Source: Lactarius indigo
Lineage: Eukaryota > Basidiomycota > Agaricomycetes > Russulales > Russulaceae
DNA length: 64,000 bases
Direction: 5' to 3'
Assembly (NCBI GenBank): GCA_025766275.1
Contig: JAFKAC010000038.1
Span: 310,001 to 374,000, forward strand
The notes under the pieces were generated by a model. The model ran no database searches. It saw only the letters and a list, made by a program, of their open reading frames with translations, and was not told where the DNA came from. The translations under genes and the position numbers were made by a program. Positions 25,100 through 36,698 of this stretch are shown one piece after another (position 1 is the stretch's first letter; each line of letters opens with the position of its first letter).

Positions 25100-28017
25100 C
25101 TACGGAGTCACAGCCCCTTGGGGGCCCAACATAATTTCGAGCTCTTTAACTCGCTTCTCCCATCCTTCAACTTCCTTCAGTTTGCTCTGCAGCATCCCAA
25201 TCTCGCGGTCGATTCCCATCCGCGCTTCAGCTGTACCTATACGGGCAAGCGTCCAGCTCCCCGTACCGTCACCTGACTAGCGTGAGTAATTGAGTGTGGT
25301 ATTTCGCCAGAGATGGACTGTTCTATATGAGAGAAGGGCGCAAGTCGATTGTGGATCGGACTTACCGGAGAGATATGGTAATGAGAGTGATGCCCAGAGA
25401 TTTGGCGTGTTCATACATCTGCCCTTCTACATCACTTGACACGGCGCTCGTGCATTCTGGGGTTTGGCCTCAGATTGGACCAAAGGGTAATGGTCATTCA
25501 CTCACCATCGAGAATAGCGAACTTGGGCTTGTGATAAAACACTCTCGCCATCGCCATCTGTTCCCACATATTATCAGCACAACAACTCTGACTCGCGGAA
25601 GGACCTACTCACCCTCTGTTTCTCACCTCCACTCAACACATCTCTCCATTCCTTCCGCGTTTGCCAGCCCCCCTCTCTTGAAGGTATGTACGATAAATGT
25701 ACCGCCTCGAGGATCTCCATTAATTCGTCCATCGTCCTCCCTGACTGCAAGAATTGAGGGTATGTGTGCGGGTATATTATCCTTCAAATCCAAAACAGCC
25801 TCAGTTGTCAGCCGTAAGACACACTCACTAATGAATGACACGTACTGGTCGAGCAGGGAACCGGCCACCATATATGCGCGCTGAGGTACTACGAACAACT
25901 CTCCGCGGCCTGGCCGATGCATTTTGCACTCTCCTTCATTTCCTGGCCCCCACAACCCGGCCAGCACACGCGCAACCGCAGTCTTTCCGACTCCATTTGA
26001 GCCTGTGATCATGAGGTGATCCCCTGCAGAGAGAGAGAGGCTCAAATCTTTGACGAGCGGCGCTTCCTGCGCTCCCGAGGCGGGAATGGATACGTCTACG
26101 TTGTCTAGGGTGACACGTAGGGGACCGCCATCTTCCGGGGACGATGCAGGGAGAGGAGGGAGATTGTGAAGGGAGGAAAGCAGTGCGTAGAGGCGCGTAG
26201 TGAGGCCTGCCAGTTCGAGAATGTCTTTGTAGGCATACATTAGACGCCCACCGGCATCAGCGAGGGAGAGGAGCAAACGGCGAGAAGAAATATAATCTGC
26301 AGCGCAAAGGTGTTCAGCGGGAATTGACAACGCAAGTAGCGAAGACGACACACTCTCAGTACGGTCAGCCACGGCGTTGTTCGCTGCTGTCAAGGCTGCG
26401 CGTGAGCCCGGCTGCACACCTATCGGAAGTCGGCGCGTAAAGAGGACAGGGATAGAGATGAGGCAATAGCCCGCAGCCGACCAGAGATATTTGATCACAA
26501 AGTCTTCCGTCCACTCGTAGGCGATGCGAATCTGCAGGGGGTGACGGAATCAGATCTGTACGGAATTGATCAGATACTCCCGGTACCTTGAAGATAGAGT
26601 TGACATGCTTGATCAGACGTAAGTACGCTCTCCAAAGGATCTCTCGCTCGCGATGTCCACCATCGTAAAAGCTAAAGTGATATGAGTACAACCCAGTGAA
26701 CAGGTGTTGATGGGGATAAACTTACGCGACCTCCTCTGCCTCTCTTCCGACTCGGCCTACACCAGCTCGATATTCGCCCTCTAAGCGCGCCTCGACGGCC
26801 GCAAGCCTTCCAAAAGCCGGTGTGACGGCGCGCAAAATTCTTGCCGTGATGTAGTAGTTAAGGAAGAGAGCTGCGGTACCCCTGAATCCAAGAGTGCGAG
26901 AGAGTTGCGAAGTAAACAATGTGAGATCGAGCATAGGCTTGAGAACGTTTCCGCTGGGGAGTCTAGGTTGGGGAGTAGGAGTGGACGAAAGAGGGAGAAG
27001 GCGTACTATAAACCAGAGAGACTGTCTGCCCAACTAGCGATGTCTGCAGTGATGTATTGGTCGACGCCGTCGATTCCACCTTGCCCGGAAATGCGGTAAT
27101 AGCGCAAATAAGGGTCAGATGAGAGATAGAGGTCGTGTGTGTACCGGGTTAGACGGGTACGAAGGCGTAGAGAAAGGCGTGATTGAAGATGTCGGATCTA
27201 GAGGAAATGGGGGACATGAGGGAGAGAAGATGCGCATATATTCGAGGGAAATCACCATGGAATTAGTGTATGTGCTGGGAATCGCCAGTAGGAACCAAAG
27301 CCCAAGACCACGAAGAAAGCCACGACCATCTGCGCTAACCTATGTCTAACTGTAGGCACGGGCGGATCAAAGGAAGAGGAAGAGTGGTAACGGACCAAAG
27401 CTTTTACGATTTTACCGTCTAGCTTAGCTACACCCACGCTCAGCACGGTCCGCAGTATAAGAAAGGTGCTGTGAACGAGGACGATGCCGACTTCGGAGGA
27501 ACGGTACGAGGGGAAAACTATGCGCAGGATAGCCAGAAGTTGGCGCAGAAAAGCGCGGTCGACATTAGGCTTGTTTTGTGCAGAGGGGGGAAGGGGCGGG
27601 AAATGTCGTTTGTGGGACGAAAAGAGAGCGTCCGAAGTGGGACGCAACGGGACCTAGTGACATAGATATCGCGCGAGCAGTAGGCAAAAGGAATAATCGA
27701 AAGACGGCGAGACGTACCTTCGAGATGCTGTTTCTGAATGGGACGAGTAGTAATTGTTTGGTCCCGTCTGATCCCTCGACGTAAAGCTGCTGTAACGCCT
27801 GGTTAAGTTCTGAGGAGCTTAACTCCGTGCTAAAGCCGACGTGGGTCAATTTATGAACGAGATCTCTCGGACCAGTGATGATGCGAGTTCTTAAAAGAAG
27901 GGCTAGAGATACAAGAACGAGAATTTGGGGTTTTGTTGAGCTGAATAGCTTTGGATTATTGCCGGCCATTGGGAGAGACAGAGCCGGAGCAGACAACGAT
28001 GCACTCGGCCCTTTCAT
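25100..28017 (-). CDS. Peroxisomal ABCD-type half ABC transporter, with an apparent C-terminal frameshift
   Basis: Exons 28017-27718, 27653-27396, 27339-27256, 27197-27007, 26953-26726, 26671-26587, 26531-25846, 25781-25613, 25557-25506, 25456-25366, 25317-25100; about 786 residues. ABCD proteins (yeast Pxa1/Pxa2, human ALDP) import fatty acyl-CoA into peroxisomes as dimers. The membrane domain has ALDP features: VAKLDGKIVKALVSADGRGF, RLTRYTHDLYL, and the EAA-like segment ending in RLIKHVNSIFKIRIAYEWTE. The ATPase domain has Walker A (GSNGVGKT, about residue 560), the LSGGEKQR signature (about 660) and Walker B with its Glu (AILDECTSAV). After LRPSLAKYHTQLLTL the frame breaks by one base near 25274-25281. 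The expected SGDGTGSWTLARIG and final coiled coil continue in the shifted frame to the TAG at 25100. Read without correction, the protein ends about 65 residues early. It shares a 181-bp divergent promoter with the cyclin gene. Confidence 0.9.
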
Positions 28018-28059
28018 ATGTTTACCGCGGATCTAATCTAATCTTATTAAACGGACGAT

Positions 28060-28065
28060 CACGTG
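28060..28065. promoter_or_regulatory. CACGTG E-box in the ABCD/cyclin divergent promoter
   Basis: A palindromic CACGTG lies between the start codons of the ABCD transporter (28017, minus) and the B-type cyclin (28199, plus). CACGTG is the core site of bHLH factors such as Pho4/Cbf1/MYC types. Binding here is inference from the motif and its place. Confidence 0.35.
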
Positions 28066-28198
28066 ACCAGTCGCGAGCGCGTTTAGGTGTTTGTACATGT
28101 TTGCTGTGGTTGAAGGGAAAAGGAAAAGTGGATTGAAGCGTGCACTGACAACTTGTCTGGTCATCTCGTCTCGTCTTTCTTTTCACTTCTCACTCATC

Positions 28199-30242
28199 AT
28201 GGCTTCTAACATACCAGTCAGTCTCTCTCTTTTATCTCTTTCCTTTTCTGTGCTCACTCCGCTTGCAACCCAAGACGCGCCGTGTAACTCGTACAACACG
28301 CACAACTGTCCTCAAAGACGAAAACGCCAATGCGCGTTCTCGCGTTGTCACTCGCTCAAAACCCCCATCGTCTTCTACCGTTAACACCCAAACAGCACTC
28401 TCTAACCGCCCCACCGCCCCCACTTTGTCCACTCGCCCAAAGGCTGTCGTCGCTAAGGATGCTCAGCCAGAGGATCCTGCTGCACAAGGCAAACGCAAAC
28501 GTTCTACGTTGGGTGAGGTCACCGTTAACAAGCCAAAGGCCCGTACAACTACCGTAGACAAAGGCAAGGGAAAAGAGGATGCAGCCGCCGCCCCCGTTCC
28601 GCCAAGCAAGTTCGCTGGGGTGGTCATCAAGTCCAAGCTTCCGACCACCACCACAACCGCACCTGCTCCTCGTCAAGTTCGCAAGGTGTCCTGCTCCCGC
28701 TTCACACCCTGATCCCGCCTCTAAGCGTACCACTCGTGCCTCGGCTGCCGCTAATCATGTTGTGAACGGCGTCAAAGAGAAACCCGCTCTTCATGTCGAT
28801 GCTATGGTCATCGACCCTCCCGATCTTCACGTCCCCCCTCATCGTGTCAATGGCCACTCCCGTAAACCTTCCTCCCTTGCTGCTGCTGCCCGACGGAATC
28901 CTCCTATCCAGGAAGAGCGAGAGCGAGATGATGTGGAGGCTGATTCCAATCGCGTCTTCAAGAAGAGGCGAACGTCGTCCGATGTGCCCGAGCAACACGA
29001 CGAGGAAGCCAAAGAAGAGGTAGAAGTCGAGGACCAAGTTCGGGATATTGCGGAGAGGGAACTCCAAAAACATCTTCATGACATCGAGCACGAGGTAGAG
29101 GCGGACCCCAACGGTGCTGAGTGGGAAGACCTGGATGCGGAGGACGCTGACGATCCTATGATGGTCAGTGAGTATGTAAACGATATTTTTGAGTACCTCA
29201 AGCTCGTCGAGGTGCGTTCTCTTGTTCTCCCATGATGTTTACCATCTCACGAAGCGTCCGCACTGAACAGCAAACTACTCTCCCCAACCCGAACTACATG
29301 GACAGCCAAAAAGATCTCGCATGGAAGATGCGTGGCATCCTTACCGACTGGCTGATTCAGGTACACATGCGTTTCCGCCTCCTCCCTGAGACTCTATACC
29401 TTGCCGTCAATATCATCGACCGCTTTCTCTCGGCGCGTGTAGTGTCCCTTGCCAAGTTACAGTTGGTCGGCATTACGTGCATGTTTCTCGCTGCCAAGGT
29501 TGAGGAGATCGTGGCACCTTCTGCGGTCAACTTCCTCTACTGTGCCGACTCATCGTATACAGAGGCCGAGATCCTTCAGGCGGAGAAGTATATCCTCAAA
29601 ACACTAGAATGGAACATGGGTTATCCAAACCCTATCCATTTTCTTCGTCGGGTCAGCAAGGCGGACGAGTACAACGTTCAAGCGCGCACTGTCGCGAAGT
29701 ACTTCTTGGAGATCGAGTGCGTAGAATGGAGACTGATCGCCGCTCCACCGTCTCTACTAGCTGCGGCCTCGATGTGGTTAGCTCGCTTCGTGTTGGGGAA
29801 AGAGGATTGGGTATGTTAACCAGTGACAGATCTTCCTTGTGCCATTAAATTGACAATGTGTCCTAGACGCCGAACTTGGCGCACTACTCTTCGTACGCCG
29901 AGAGTGCGCTGATTCCTACAGCCAATTTAATGCTCAACTACATCTTGAAGCCAGTCCGACACCCTTCATTCTTTAAGAAGTACGCAGCGAAGAAGTTCAT
30001 GAAGGTACCATCCCATAGCGCATCTTGTTGTTCCGCATTGACCCGATCCAACTTAGGCGAGTACCTACGTGCGCGCGTGGGCGCTCGAGCGATGGCCAGA
30101 GAATACTCAAGTCAACCTCGCCGAAGAGCTCCCCTCGCTCAAAGCACTCATCCGCGCGCAGCGTGAGCGTGCAATTGCTGCCGGCATTGACCCAGATGCG
30201 ATCGACATGATGGAGGAAGGCGGGCTGCAGGCTCAGTCATAA
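28199..30242 (+). CDS. G2/mitotic B-type cyclin
   Basis: Exons 28199-28216, 28275-~28685, ~28726-29211, 29271-29810, 29867-30004 and 30057-30242; about 592 residues. B-type cyclins activate Cdk1 at mitosis. The N-terminus is basic and disordered and carries an RxxL destruction box (R82-S-T-L, in KRKRSTLGEVTVNK), the usual APC/C degron. The cyclin box starts near residue 310 (PNPNYMDSQKDLAWKMRGIL, TDWLIQVHMRFRLLPETLYL, IIDRFLS). The C-terminal cyclin fold ends with LKALIRAQRERAIAAG. The first coding exon has only six codons. The second intron is unsure: the best solution is just 40 bp (28686-28725), or 49 bp with another donor. Other junctions agree in phase. Confidence 0.92.
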
Positions 30243-30837
30243 CCCCTCGGCCTCCACCGTCGGCCGATCTCGGCGCATCTGTTTATTTGTCAATATAAAC
30301 CGCAATCTCCCCTTTATTGGCCCTCATCAATGAATGTACTATCTTTTTCTTCCCGACCAATACACCATCCAATCACCAGCACGCATGTCTCATTCACAAC
30401 TACATGTTCTTTCGCAACACTCGTCCTTGTTCATGACAAGTCACCTCACGTCGTGCTTTGGCCCTCTCGGTACAACTGGAATTTGCATTACGCTCGTTGT
30501 GCACTGTCGTCGTTATCGCTTTGCCTACACTTGCCGTCCGTTTTCCAGCTAGTGTTCAGCATTGCTCTCCATGTGCATAGCTCTCCCACTGCTGTTTTGC
30601 ATTCTCTAACACGCTGTCGTACTATACTCCCGGCGATGCCTACGTTACATACTATCCTGTCACATCCTACCACCCAACACAGACAGCTAGCGACACATCC
30701 CCTTCTAATAAATTTGATTTGCCTGGTCACAAGTGTCACGTTGTGACGTCACGAGCAATAGTAAGGACACGTCCATTAACAAGTCAAGTTGATTCAACAC
30801 ATCTCAACCTCAACGCTACCCGTTAACGCATCTCGCC
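30243..30837. other. Intergenic region between cyclin B and SEC13
   Basis: The stretch is pyrimidine-rich and AT-richer than the flanking exons. It must hold the cyclin 3' UTR and the SEC13 promoter. No coding exon was recognised. A full TGACGTCA site lies near its right end. Confidence 0.55.
30744..30751. promoter_or_regulatory. TGACGTCA (CRE/UPRE-like) site upstream of SEC13
   Basis: A perfect palindrome TGACGTCA sits 87 bp before the SEC13 start codon. bZIP factors of the ATF/CREB and Hac1 types bind this core. SEC13 is a secretory-pathway gene, so unfolded-protein-response control is plausible but only inferred. Confidence 0.35.
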
Positions 30838-32183
30838 ATGGTGCGTCGCCGACCTGTATTTATCCCGAGGCAATGCCATAAACACCCCTTTAGGCCCCAT
30901 CGGATCCAATACCCATCGAAACTGCTCATGAGGATATGATAGTACGCGCGAACAAACACGTACACCCATTAACGCTCAAAGAGACATCTCTGTAGCACGA
31001 CGCGCAGCTGGACTACTACGGCAAGCGCCTCGCGACATGCTCTTCTGACCGCACAGTCAAGGTCTTTGACGTGGTCGACGGTGAGCCCCAACGCGGCGCG
31101 GGTCAGACATTGAAAGGGTGAAGGCCCGCTGGCTTTTTTTTTTTTTGCGATCCTAAATGAACCTCTTACTCGGCAGACACACCGGTCCCGTGTGGCAAGT
31201 CGCCTGGGCGCATCCTAAGTTCGGCCATATCCTTGCGTCATGTTCTTACGACGGCAAGGTGATCATCTGGAAAGAGCAACAACCGGCCAGCGCGGGCTGG
31301 GCGAAGATCAAAGAGCACTCGCTGCACACTGCATCCGGTACGGTCACATCTATCACGTTCCCTTCTTCTTTCCCCCACCGCCATGTCCAAGTCCTCCTGA
31401 CGCGACCTCGACTTAGTCAATTCGGTGTCGTGGGCCCCGCACGAACTCGGCGCAATACTCGCCTGTGCCTCCTCTGACGGCAAGATTTCTGTTCTCACAT
31501 TCAAAGGTGTGCCGTGCTGTTCTTCCTTCCAGACCTCCTCGAGACCTAACCACTCGCACGTCTAGACGACGGCCAATGGGGCGCCGACGTGTTCGAGGCG
31601 CACGCCATCGGGTGCAACGCCGTATCTTGGGCACCGGCTGCGCGAGCTGGCTCGCTGCTGGCACCCAACGCAGGTGGCCGGCGTCCGCCGCCCGCAAAAC
31701 GCTTCGCCAGCGCGGGGTGCGACAACATCGTCAAAATCTGGGGGTTCTCCGAGGAGACCCAGGCGTGGGTGGAGGAGGATGTGCTCGAGGGCCATGCCGA
31801 CTGGGTGCGCGACGTCGCCTGGGCTCCGAACATAGGGCTGCCGCGCTCGTACATCGCGACTGCGTCGCAGGTGGGTTGTCCGCCCTTTCTCCCTCTGCGT
31901 GCGTTGCGTACCGACGAGAATCGATGGTGCGCAGGATAAGACCGTGCTCGTGTGGACAAAAGACACGCCGAGCGCCTCGTGGGTCAAGACCGCACTCGAC
32001 CCGTCTGTGAGCGCAGCGCCCAGTGCCGGCGCGACGCCTGGAAAGTTCCCGGACGTCGTGTGGCGTGTCTCGTGGAGCCTTGCCGGAAACGTTCTCGCTG
32101 TCAGCTGTGGGGATGGGAAGGTCACGCTCTGGAAGGAGAACCTGAAAGGCGGATGGGAATGTGTGAGTGACGTGAGCAGCTGA
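30838..32183 (+). CDS. SEC13: SEC13 (COPII coat and nuclear pore WD40 protein)
   Basis: Exons 30838-30840, 30894-30941, 30996-31117, 31177-31337, 31417-31506, 31566-31870 and 31935-32183 give 325 residues; all phases close. SEC13 pairs with SEC31 in the COPII outer coat and with NUP145C in the Y-complex. The N-terminus reads [16 protein letters not shown], then [20 protein letters not shown]. Six WD repeats follow, including [29 protein letters not shown] and [11 protein letters not shown]. The first coding exon is the ATG alone, directly followed by a gtgcgt donor. No other in-frame ATG lies before the conserved N-terminus. The coding GC content is high in exons 6-7, producing long shadow frames on both strands. 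Confidence 0.96.
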
Positions 32184-32550
32184 AAGTTCGGGTCGACCAT
32201 GTATAGTATCTTCCCTGTTCGCGATAATTGTCTTCGTTCCACGGCACGTGTGCACTTCCTGAGCGTGGACACGATCAGAGCTCAGCACCCAGCGTCCAGT
32301 CGCAGAGCCTTAGCCCAGTTAGCTTCCGCGCCTCTCTAGCATCGCACCGAAACAGCGTCCCGGAAGTCCTTCACGTGCGCATGAAACGTACAAAAAAAAG
32401 TGTGAATACAATATAGATGGTGTGGCAAGTCCGCTAGAACGATGTTATGTGTCTTCTAGATCATGCAAGAAATATATGCGAAACAAACAACCAAAATCCC
32501 GCTTCCCGTACATCCGCCCATCCAACCCCCAGTTCCAAAAAAAATTTGGC
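32184..32550. other. Convergent intergenic region SEC13 / RdRP
   Basis: This stretch separates two convergent stop codons. No ORF or RNA gene was recognised; it presumably holds both 3' UTRs. Confidence 0.55.
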
Positions 32551-35500
32551 TTACAATCTCCGTATCATCATCTTCTCATAGAAATCTTGCGAAATCGGCT
32601 TCAAATCCCTCCGCGCGCGCAGCTTGATCGCGCCGAGCTCCCGCATAGCTACGTTCCACGGGAAGCGCGACCCGCCAGGCTTGCGCTCCCAATCATACAC
32701 ATACGCACACGACGCGCGCAGCCGCGCCACCTCGTCCTCGCTCTTCAAGCCCGCCGACGTGACCTCGCGATCCGGCCCGCTCGCGAATTCCCTCGACAAT
32801 TGGCGGAGCTGGTCCTGGCGCAGCTCGATACTGCGACCGGTAAACGCGGCCTTCTTCCCCTTCTCGCCTCCGCGCGCCGGCGTCCCCGCGGAGCCGGGCC
32901 TCATGAGCTCGATGGACAGCTCGTAGACGGACAGCACGTGCTGCTTGATCGCGTCGAGTGCGTTCTGCTGCGCGCGCCCGACGTTCTGAAAGTCTAGTTC
33001 GGGCCGCGAGAGCAGCTCTTGCGCCCTGGCTTCGGCTTCTTGCCAGGGCGCGACGAGGTCCGCGTCTTTGATCCTGGGCAGGGCGCTGAATTGCGCGTCG
33101 ATGCGCCGGAACTGTGTGTTGCTGGCCTCGTCCATCGCCGCTTTCAACACGTCCATGACGAAGGTTGGCAACCCCTGTCGCGAGAGCGGGTGCTGGTGCA
33201 CGAGGTTGTCTTGAGTTGCCTTCCATTCGGGCACGTACTGCGTGCCGTATTTCCGACTGTTGCGGTCCTGGAGATATCTCCCTGCTAATATGGTCTTGCC
33301 GGTTTTCGCGCCGTCAAGCACGGTGCAGAAGCTGAAGCGTGATCAACTCCAGAGAAAAGGGAGACGGCTTGTAGCTTACATCCACGCAAGCAGAGTAGTC
33401 ACGGGGTGTGTATAACCCAAAGCGTAGATGGCATTGTCATGCATGCTAGAGTATGTTCCGACAACGAACAGATCACGAAGAGGTGCCATGAAAACATGTT
33501 GTAACTCTTGAATTTGATGGCTTTTGGTGCTTGTCGGAGGCACCCTTTCCAAAAACTCATTGACGGTTTCATTTTTGACTTCAAAGAGCTCAGAAAGATT
33601 TGCGGGAGGCTCAGCGTATTTGGGATCAGCATTTTGAAAAGGTTCGACAACACTGGGCTCCCAAATGCAATCCACTCTGTCACCGTCATAATCACCTTTT
33701 CGAGATATAAGCACATTACACAAAAAACATTAAAGAGCGCGCGCACCAGTGCCAAGCATACTCGCTAGGCTCCTTGAACCTTTGATAGAGAACACAATAA
33801 CATTGACATAGTCATCAAGCTCTGGCCTGAATACTGCTTTAACCTGGGAATGTTAGAGTATTAAACGTACAAGACATCAAGGGCCGAATACCTTTTGGAC
33901 ATCAGTCGGCAGCTTGCACGGATTTCGAGTTACCTAGTTGGATAGTAGGATTGGTTCAGGAGTCTTCGAAAAACAAGAAAAAACGTACCAACACATCTCC
34001 GATAACCCTCTCAGACTTCTGGCCGTCTGGTCGGATAAGGGAACGTTGAGAGGACTTCACGTGAATTTCTCCCTCCTGCAGTACTCCGAGTGGATCTAGA
34101 GTATGTTATGTACGCTTGTGAAGAGTCCGAAGGAACATACATGCCTGGGACAACAAATGCAGAACAGGACATAGGAATGGTCACCCTATACTTGTTCATG
34201 CGTGACTTGACTGCATTCTTAACCACAATATGTAGCTTTTCAGCAAGAATTGAGTTACACGCAGGATGAAACCCAGAATCCAGAAACGCCATGACTGTCT
34301 CCTCAAGTGAAGAGGGACATCCGCTAATGTCGTCTCCCCACCAAGCAGTTGATTGCGGCAGATTGTCTTCTGCCTCTTCATCTTCGCTGTCATCTTCTTG
34401 TTCATACAGTTGCACACCACGAGCCCTAGCAGTCCAGGTAGATTCACGAGCAATCCGAGCTCCCATAACATTCCACTTCTTAAAGATAGCAGCCCAGAGT
34501 CGAGGCATGGCATCTTGCCCATCCCAATCAAGAAGAGAATCAATCGTAGAACTCAGGGAATGGCAGAACAACTCAGCAAAAACGGAAGCTGGGACTCCAT
34601 TCTCAGCGAGGTTGGTGATCATTTCTCTAGAGATCTGAATTGGGTTCTGCATATGTGATCCCCTAAGGACGTCAATAATACAGTGAGCGGGGTGGTGCAT
34701 AAAGCTGTCAGAATGCCTGATTTTGATCTGGGACGGTCTTAGCCAGACACAGGGGTATGTCCAGCTAGTCTCCTCCTTTCCAGGGTGTTGAAGTAACAAA
34801 CCCTGAAGAGCGACGACTGAGTATACCATGAAAAACGTCACACAACTGGGAACATACCTTGGCGCCGGCAACTCGACATTGAACGGCAGTAGGGGTCTCT
34901 GCCCATAAGCCCAACTGCTCGTGCAGAGCCTGAAGGGCCTGGAGGTTGATAAAACCGCATCCGTCCGTCATATCCATCTCACTACTGGGCTTTACACCAG
35001 GAGGACAGCTCGACGACACTGATCCACAATCGGAAAGGTCAACGAGACCACGGGCTACGATTATTCCGTACCAATGTCAACCTCTTCTCTGATTTGGGCA
35101 ACATCCAACGCCAACCCAGGAATGGAATTCGACAAGCCAAGTGAAGTTCGCGCCGCCCATTTTGTAATTGTCTAAAAACGAAACGAAATGAGCGCCTCAC
35201 GAGTTTCGCCCGTAAGGAGATGCGGAACGTGCCTGATGACTATTGTCCCTGAGGTCATTGTGGGTAGAGAAGAAGTCAAGTAAGGACACAAGAGGATTTT
35301 GGCCGTTCAAAAGCGGAGATTGCGGCCTCGTTCCAGCATACACCTCATCAGTAGCCATAAGATATGCATTATGGTCCTTGTTGGCATAGAAAAAGCGAAA
35401 GACCAGCCCATTGAGTATAAGAGGCTTCACTAACAGGGCTCTGAGTTTCTCCGAGAGGTCGGACCTTGAGAAAATATCCTTGGCTATCCGGACTCTGATC

Positions 35501-36529
35501 AACCAGGCAGAACCATAGGTCCTTGTGAAACGAGATGACGGCCCTAGCACAGGATGTTCCAGATAAAAATGGAATTCACCATCCTTGGATGCATGTAACC
35601 GCATGGTGAACGTGACTTTACCACCATACCAGGACCCAAGTTTGGGTGTAAAGCCGAGACAGGCGGTTGGACCGTATTGCCGAAAGGCCGCATCTTCCCG
35701 GTCAAGCTCTTGCCATGGCGACTATGACGGATTACACTGTGAGTTTGAGGATAGCTTAAGGGGTAGAAAGACAACACACAGTGGCCAGGGCTTCCCTCGA
35801 GGCCCTACGCCCCCCAAAGGTATGTTTCTTCGAACAAAAAAGATCTTCAACGTGAGGTGCAACGCGAGCATTCAATACTCTTGGGGGGCCAGGTTCATCT
35901 GACGGTGAGGGAGAAGTGCCGTTGTTCTTGAGGCAATCAAGCCCTGGCATGGTAATGTTGTTCCATGAACAGTGTCCAAGGGAGACCAACCGGGCGATCT
36001 CCCACTGAACGCCCCATGGAAGCCCACGAGCATCCATAGCATGTTGTACACTTGCATTGTAAGCCTGATAAGAAAGAGGGTTAGATAACGGCGAGGCCCG
36101 ATCTTGACAGCTTACAATGATGTGGGACGACTTCGGAGACGGAGGGTCATCCCCTGACTGTGTGGCAAATAAGGTGTCTTCCGAGAGAAGCGAGTCAAGC
36201 GTCGTCGCCTCCGAAGACCCGATCAAAGAGTCGGCGTCGATAGAATCAGAGAGGAGCCTCTTTTTGTAAAAGTAAGAGGTTGACGGTCCGGGGACGGACT
36301 CCTCCACTCCATCAGGCGCTTTCCGTTTCCCGAGGACTACATCCTGGGAGGGCTGCGTGGAATAGTACGAAGTGTTGCTCGGCAGTGGCGATGACAGCCC
36401 AGGGCCCTGACTTTGAGTGGCGTCGGGTCGCGTCGTAGCTTTCCTGATCACATCGTCGTCACAAAAATCGCTGTAGCTTGTGCTTCCGTCTTCAGAGGTT
36501 TCGTCGTTGTAGAAAACGGGATCAGACAT
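32551..36529 (-). CDS. RNA-dependent RNA polymerase (eukaryotic RdRP, QDE-1/RDR family; RNA silencing)
   Basis: Exons 36529-36116, 36064-35780, 35721-35233, 35171-35072, 35018-34858, 34802-34145, 34095-33989, 33933-33892, 33843-33747, 33695-33380 and 33331-32551 give 1149 residues; all phases close. These cellular enzymes copy single-stranded RNA into dsRNA for Dicer in quelling and small-RNA amplification. The catalytic metal-binding motif DYDGD is at 786-790 (GTGDYDGDRVDCIW). Other family stretches are EMDMTDGCGFINLQAL, DPLGVLQEGEIHVKSS and the C-terminal AKTGKTILAGRYLQDRN. An acidic low-complexity insert (EQEDDSEDEEAEDN) lies about residue 640. Two introns need GC donors: 35232-35172 (gcacgt) and 34144-34096 (gcatgt). 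The first 110 residues are Ser-rich and disordered. It is a host silencing gene, not a viral polymerase. Confidence 0.95.
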
Positions 36530-36698
36530 CGATGAGGGTTAAAGAAGTGTTTGCAAGGGTTGGAAATCGCGAGGCAAAGACGGGATTCGCATGCAGGTGC
36601 GTGACTCGGCAATTGGATGCGAGGTCGAAGCCCCTCAGACCTCCTCAAAATTATACTTGCACAGGTGTCTATCTACTTCCGTGTCGCAGGCCCCTATT

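Noticed and set aside
31465..32272. Long alternative frames on both strands over SEC13
   Set aside because: They are shadows of the GC-rich SEC13 exons, whose WD40 frame and splice phases are unambiguous.
32551..36529. Possible integrated viral RNA polymerase
   Set aside because: The DYDGD motif context, eleven spliced exons and C-terminal AKTGKTILAGRYLQDRN region are those of the cellular RNA-silencing RdRP, which is unrelated to viral RdRP folds.
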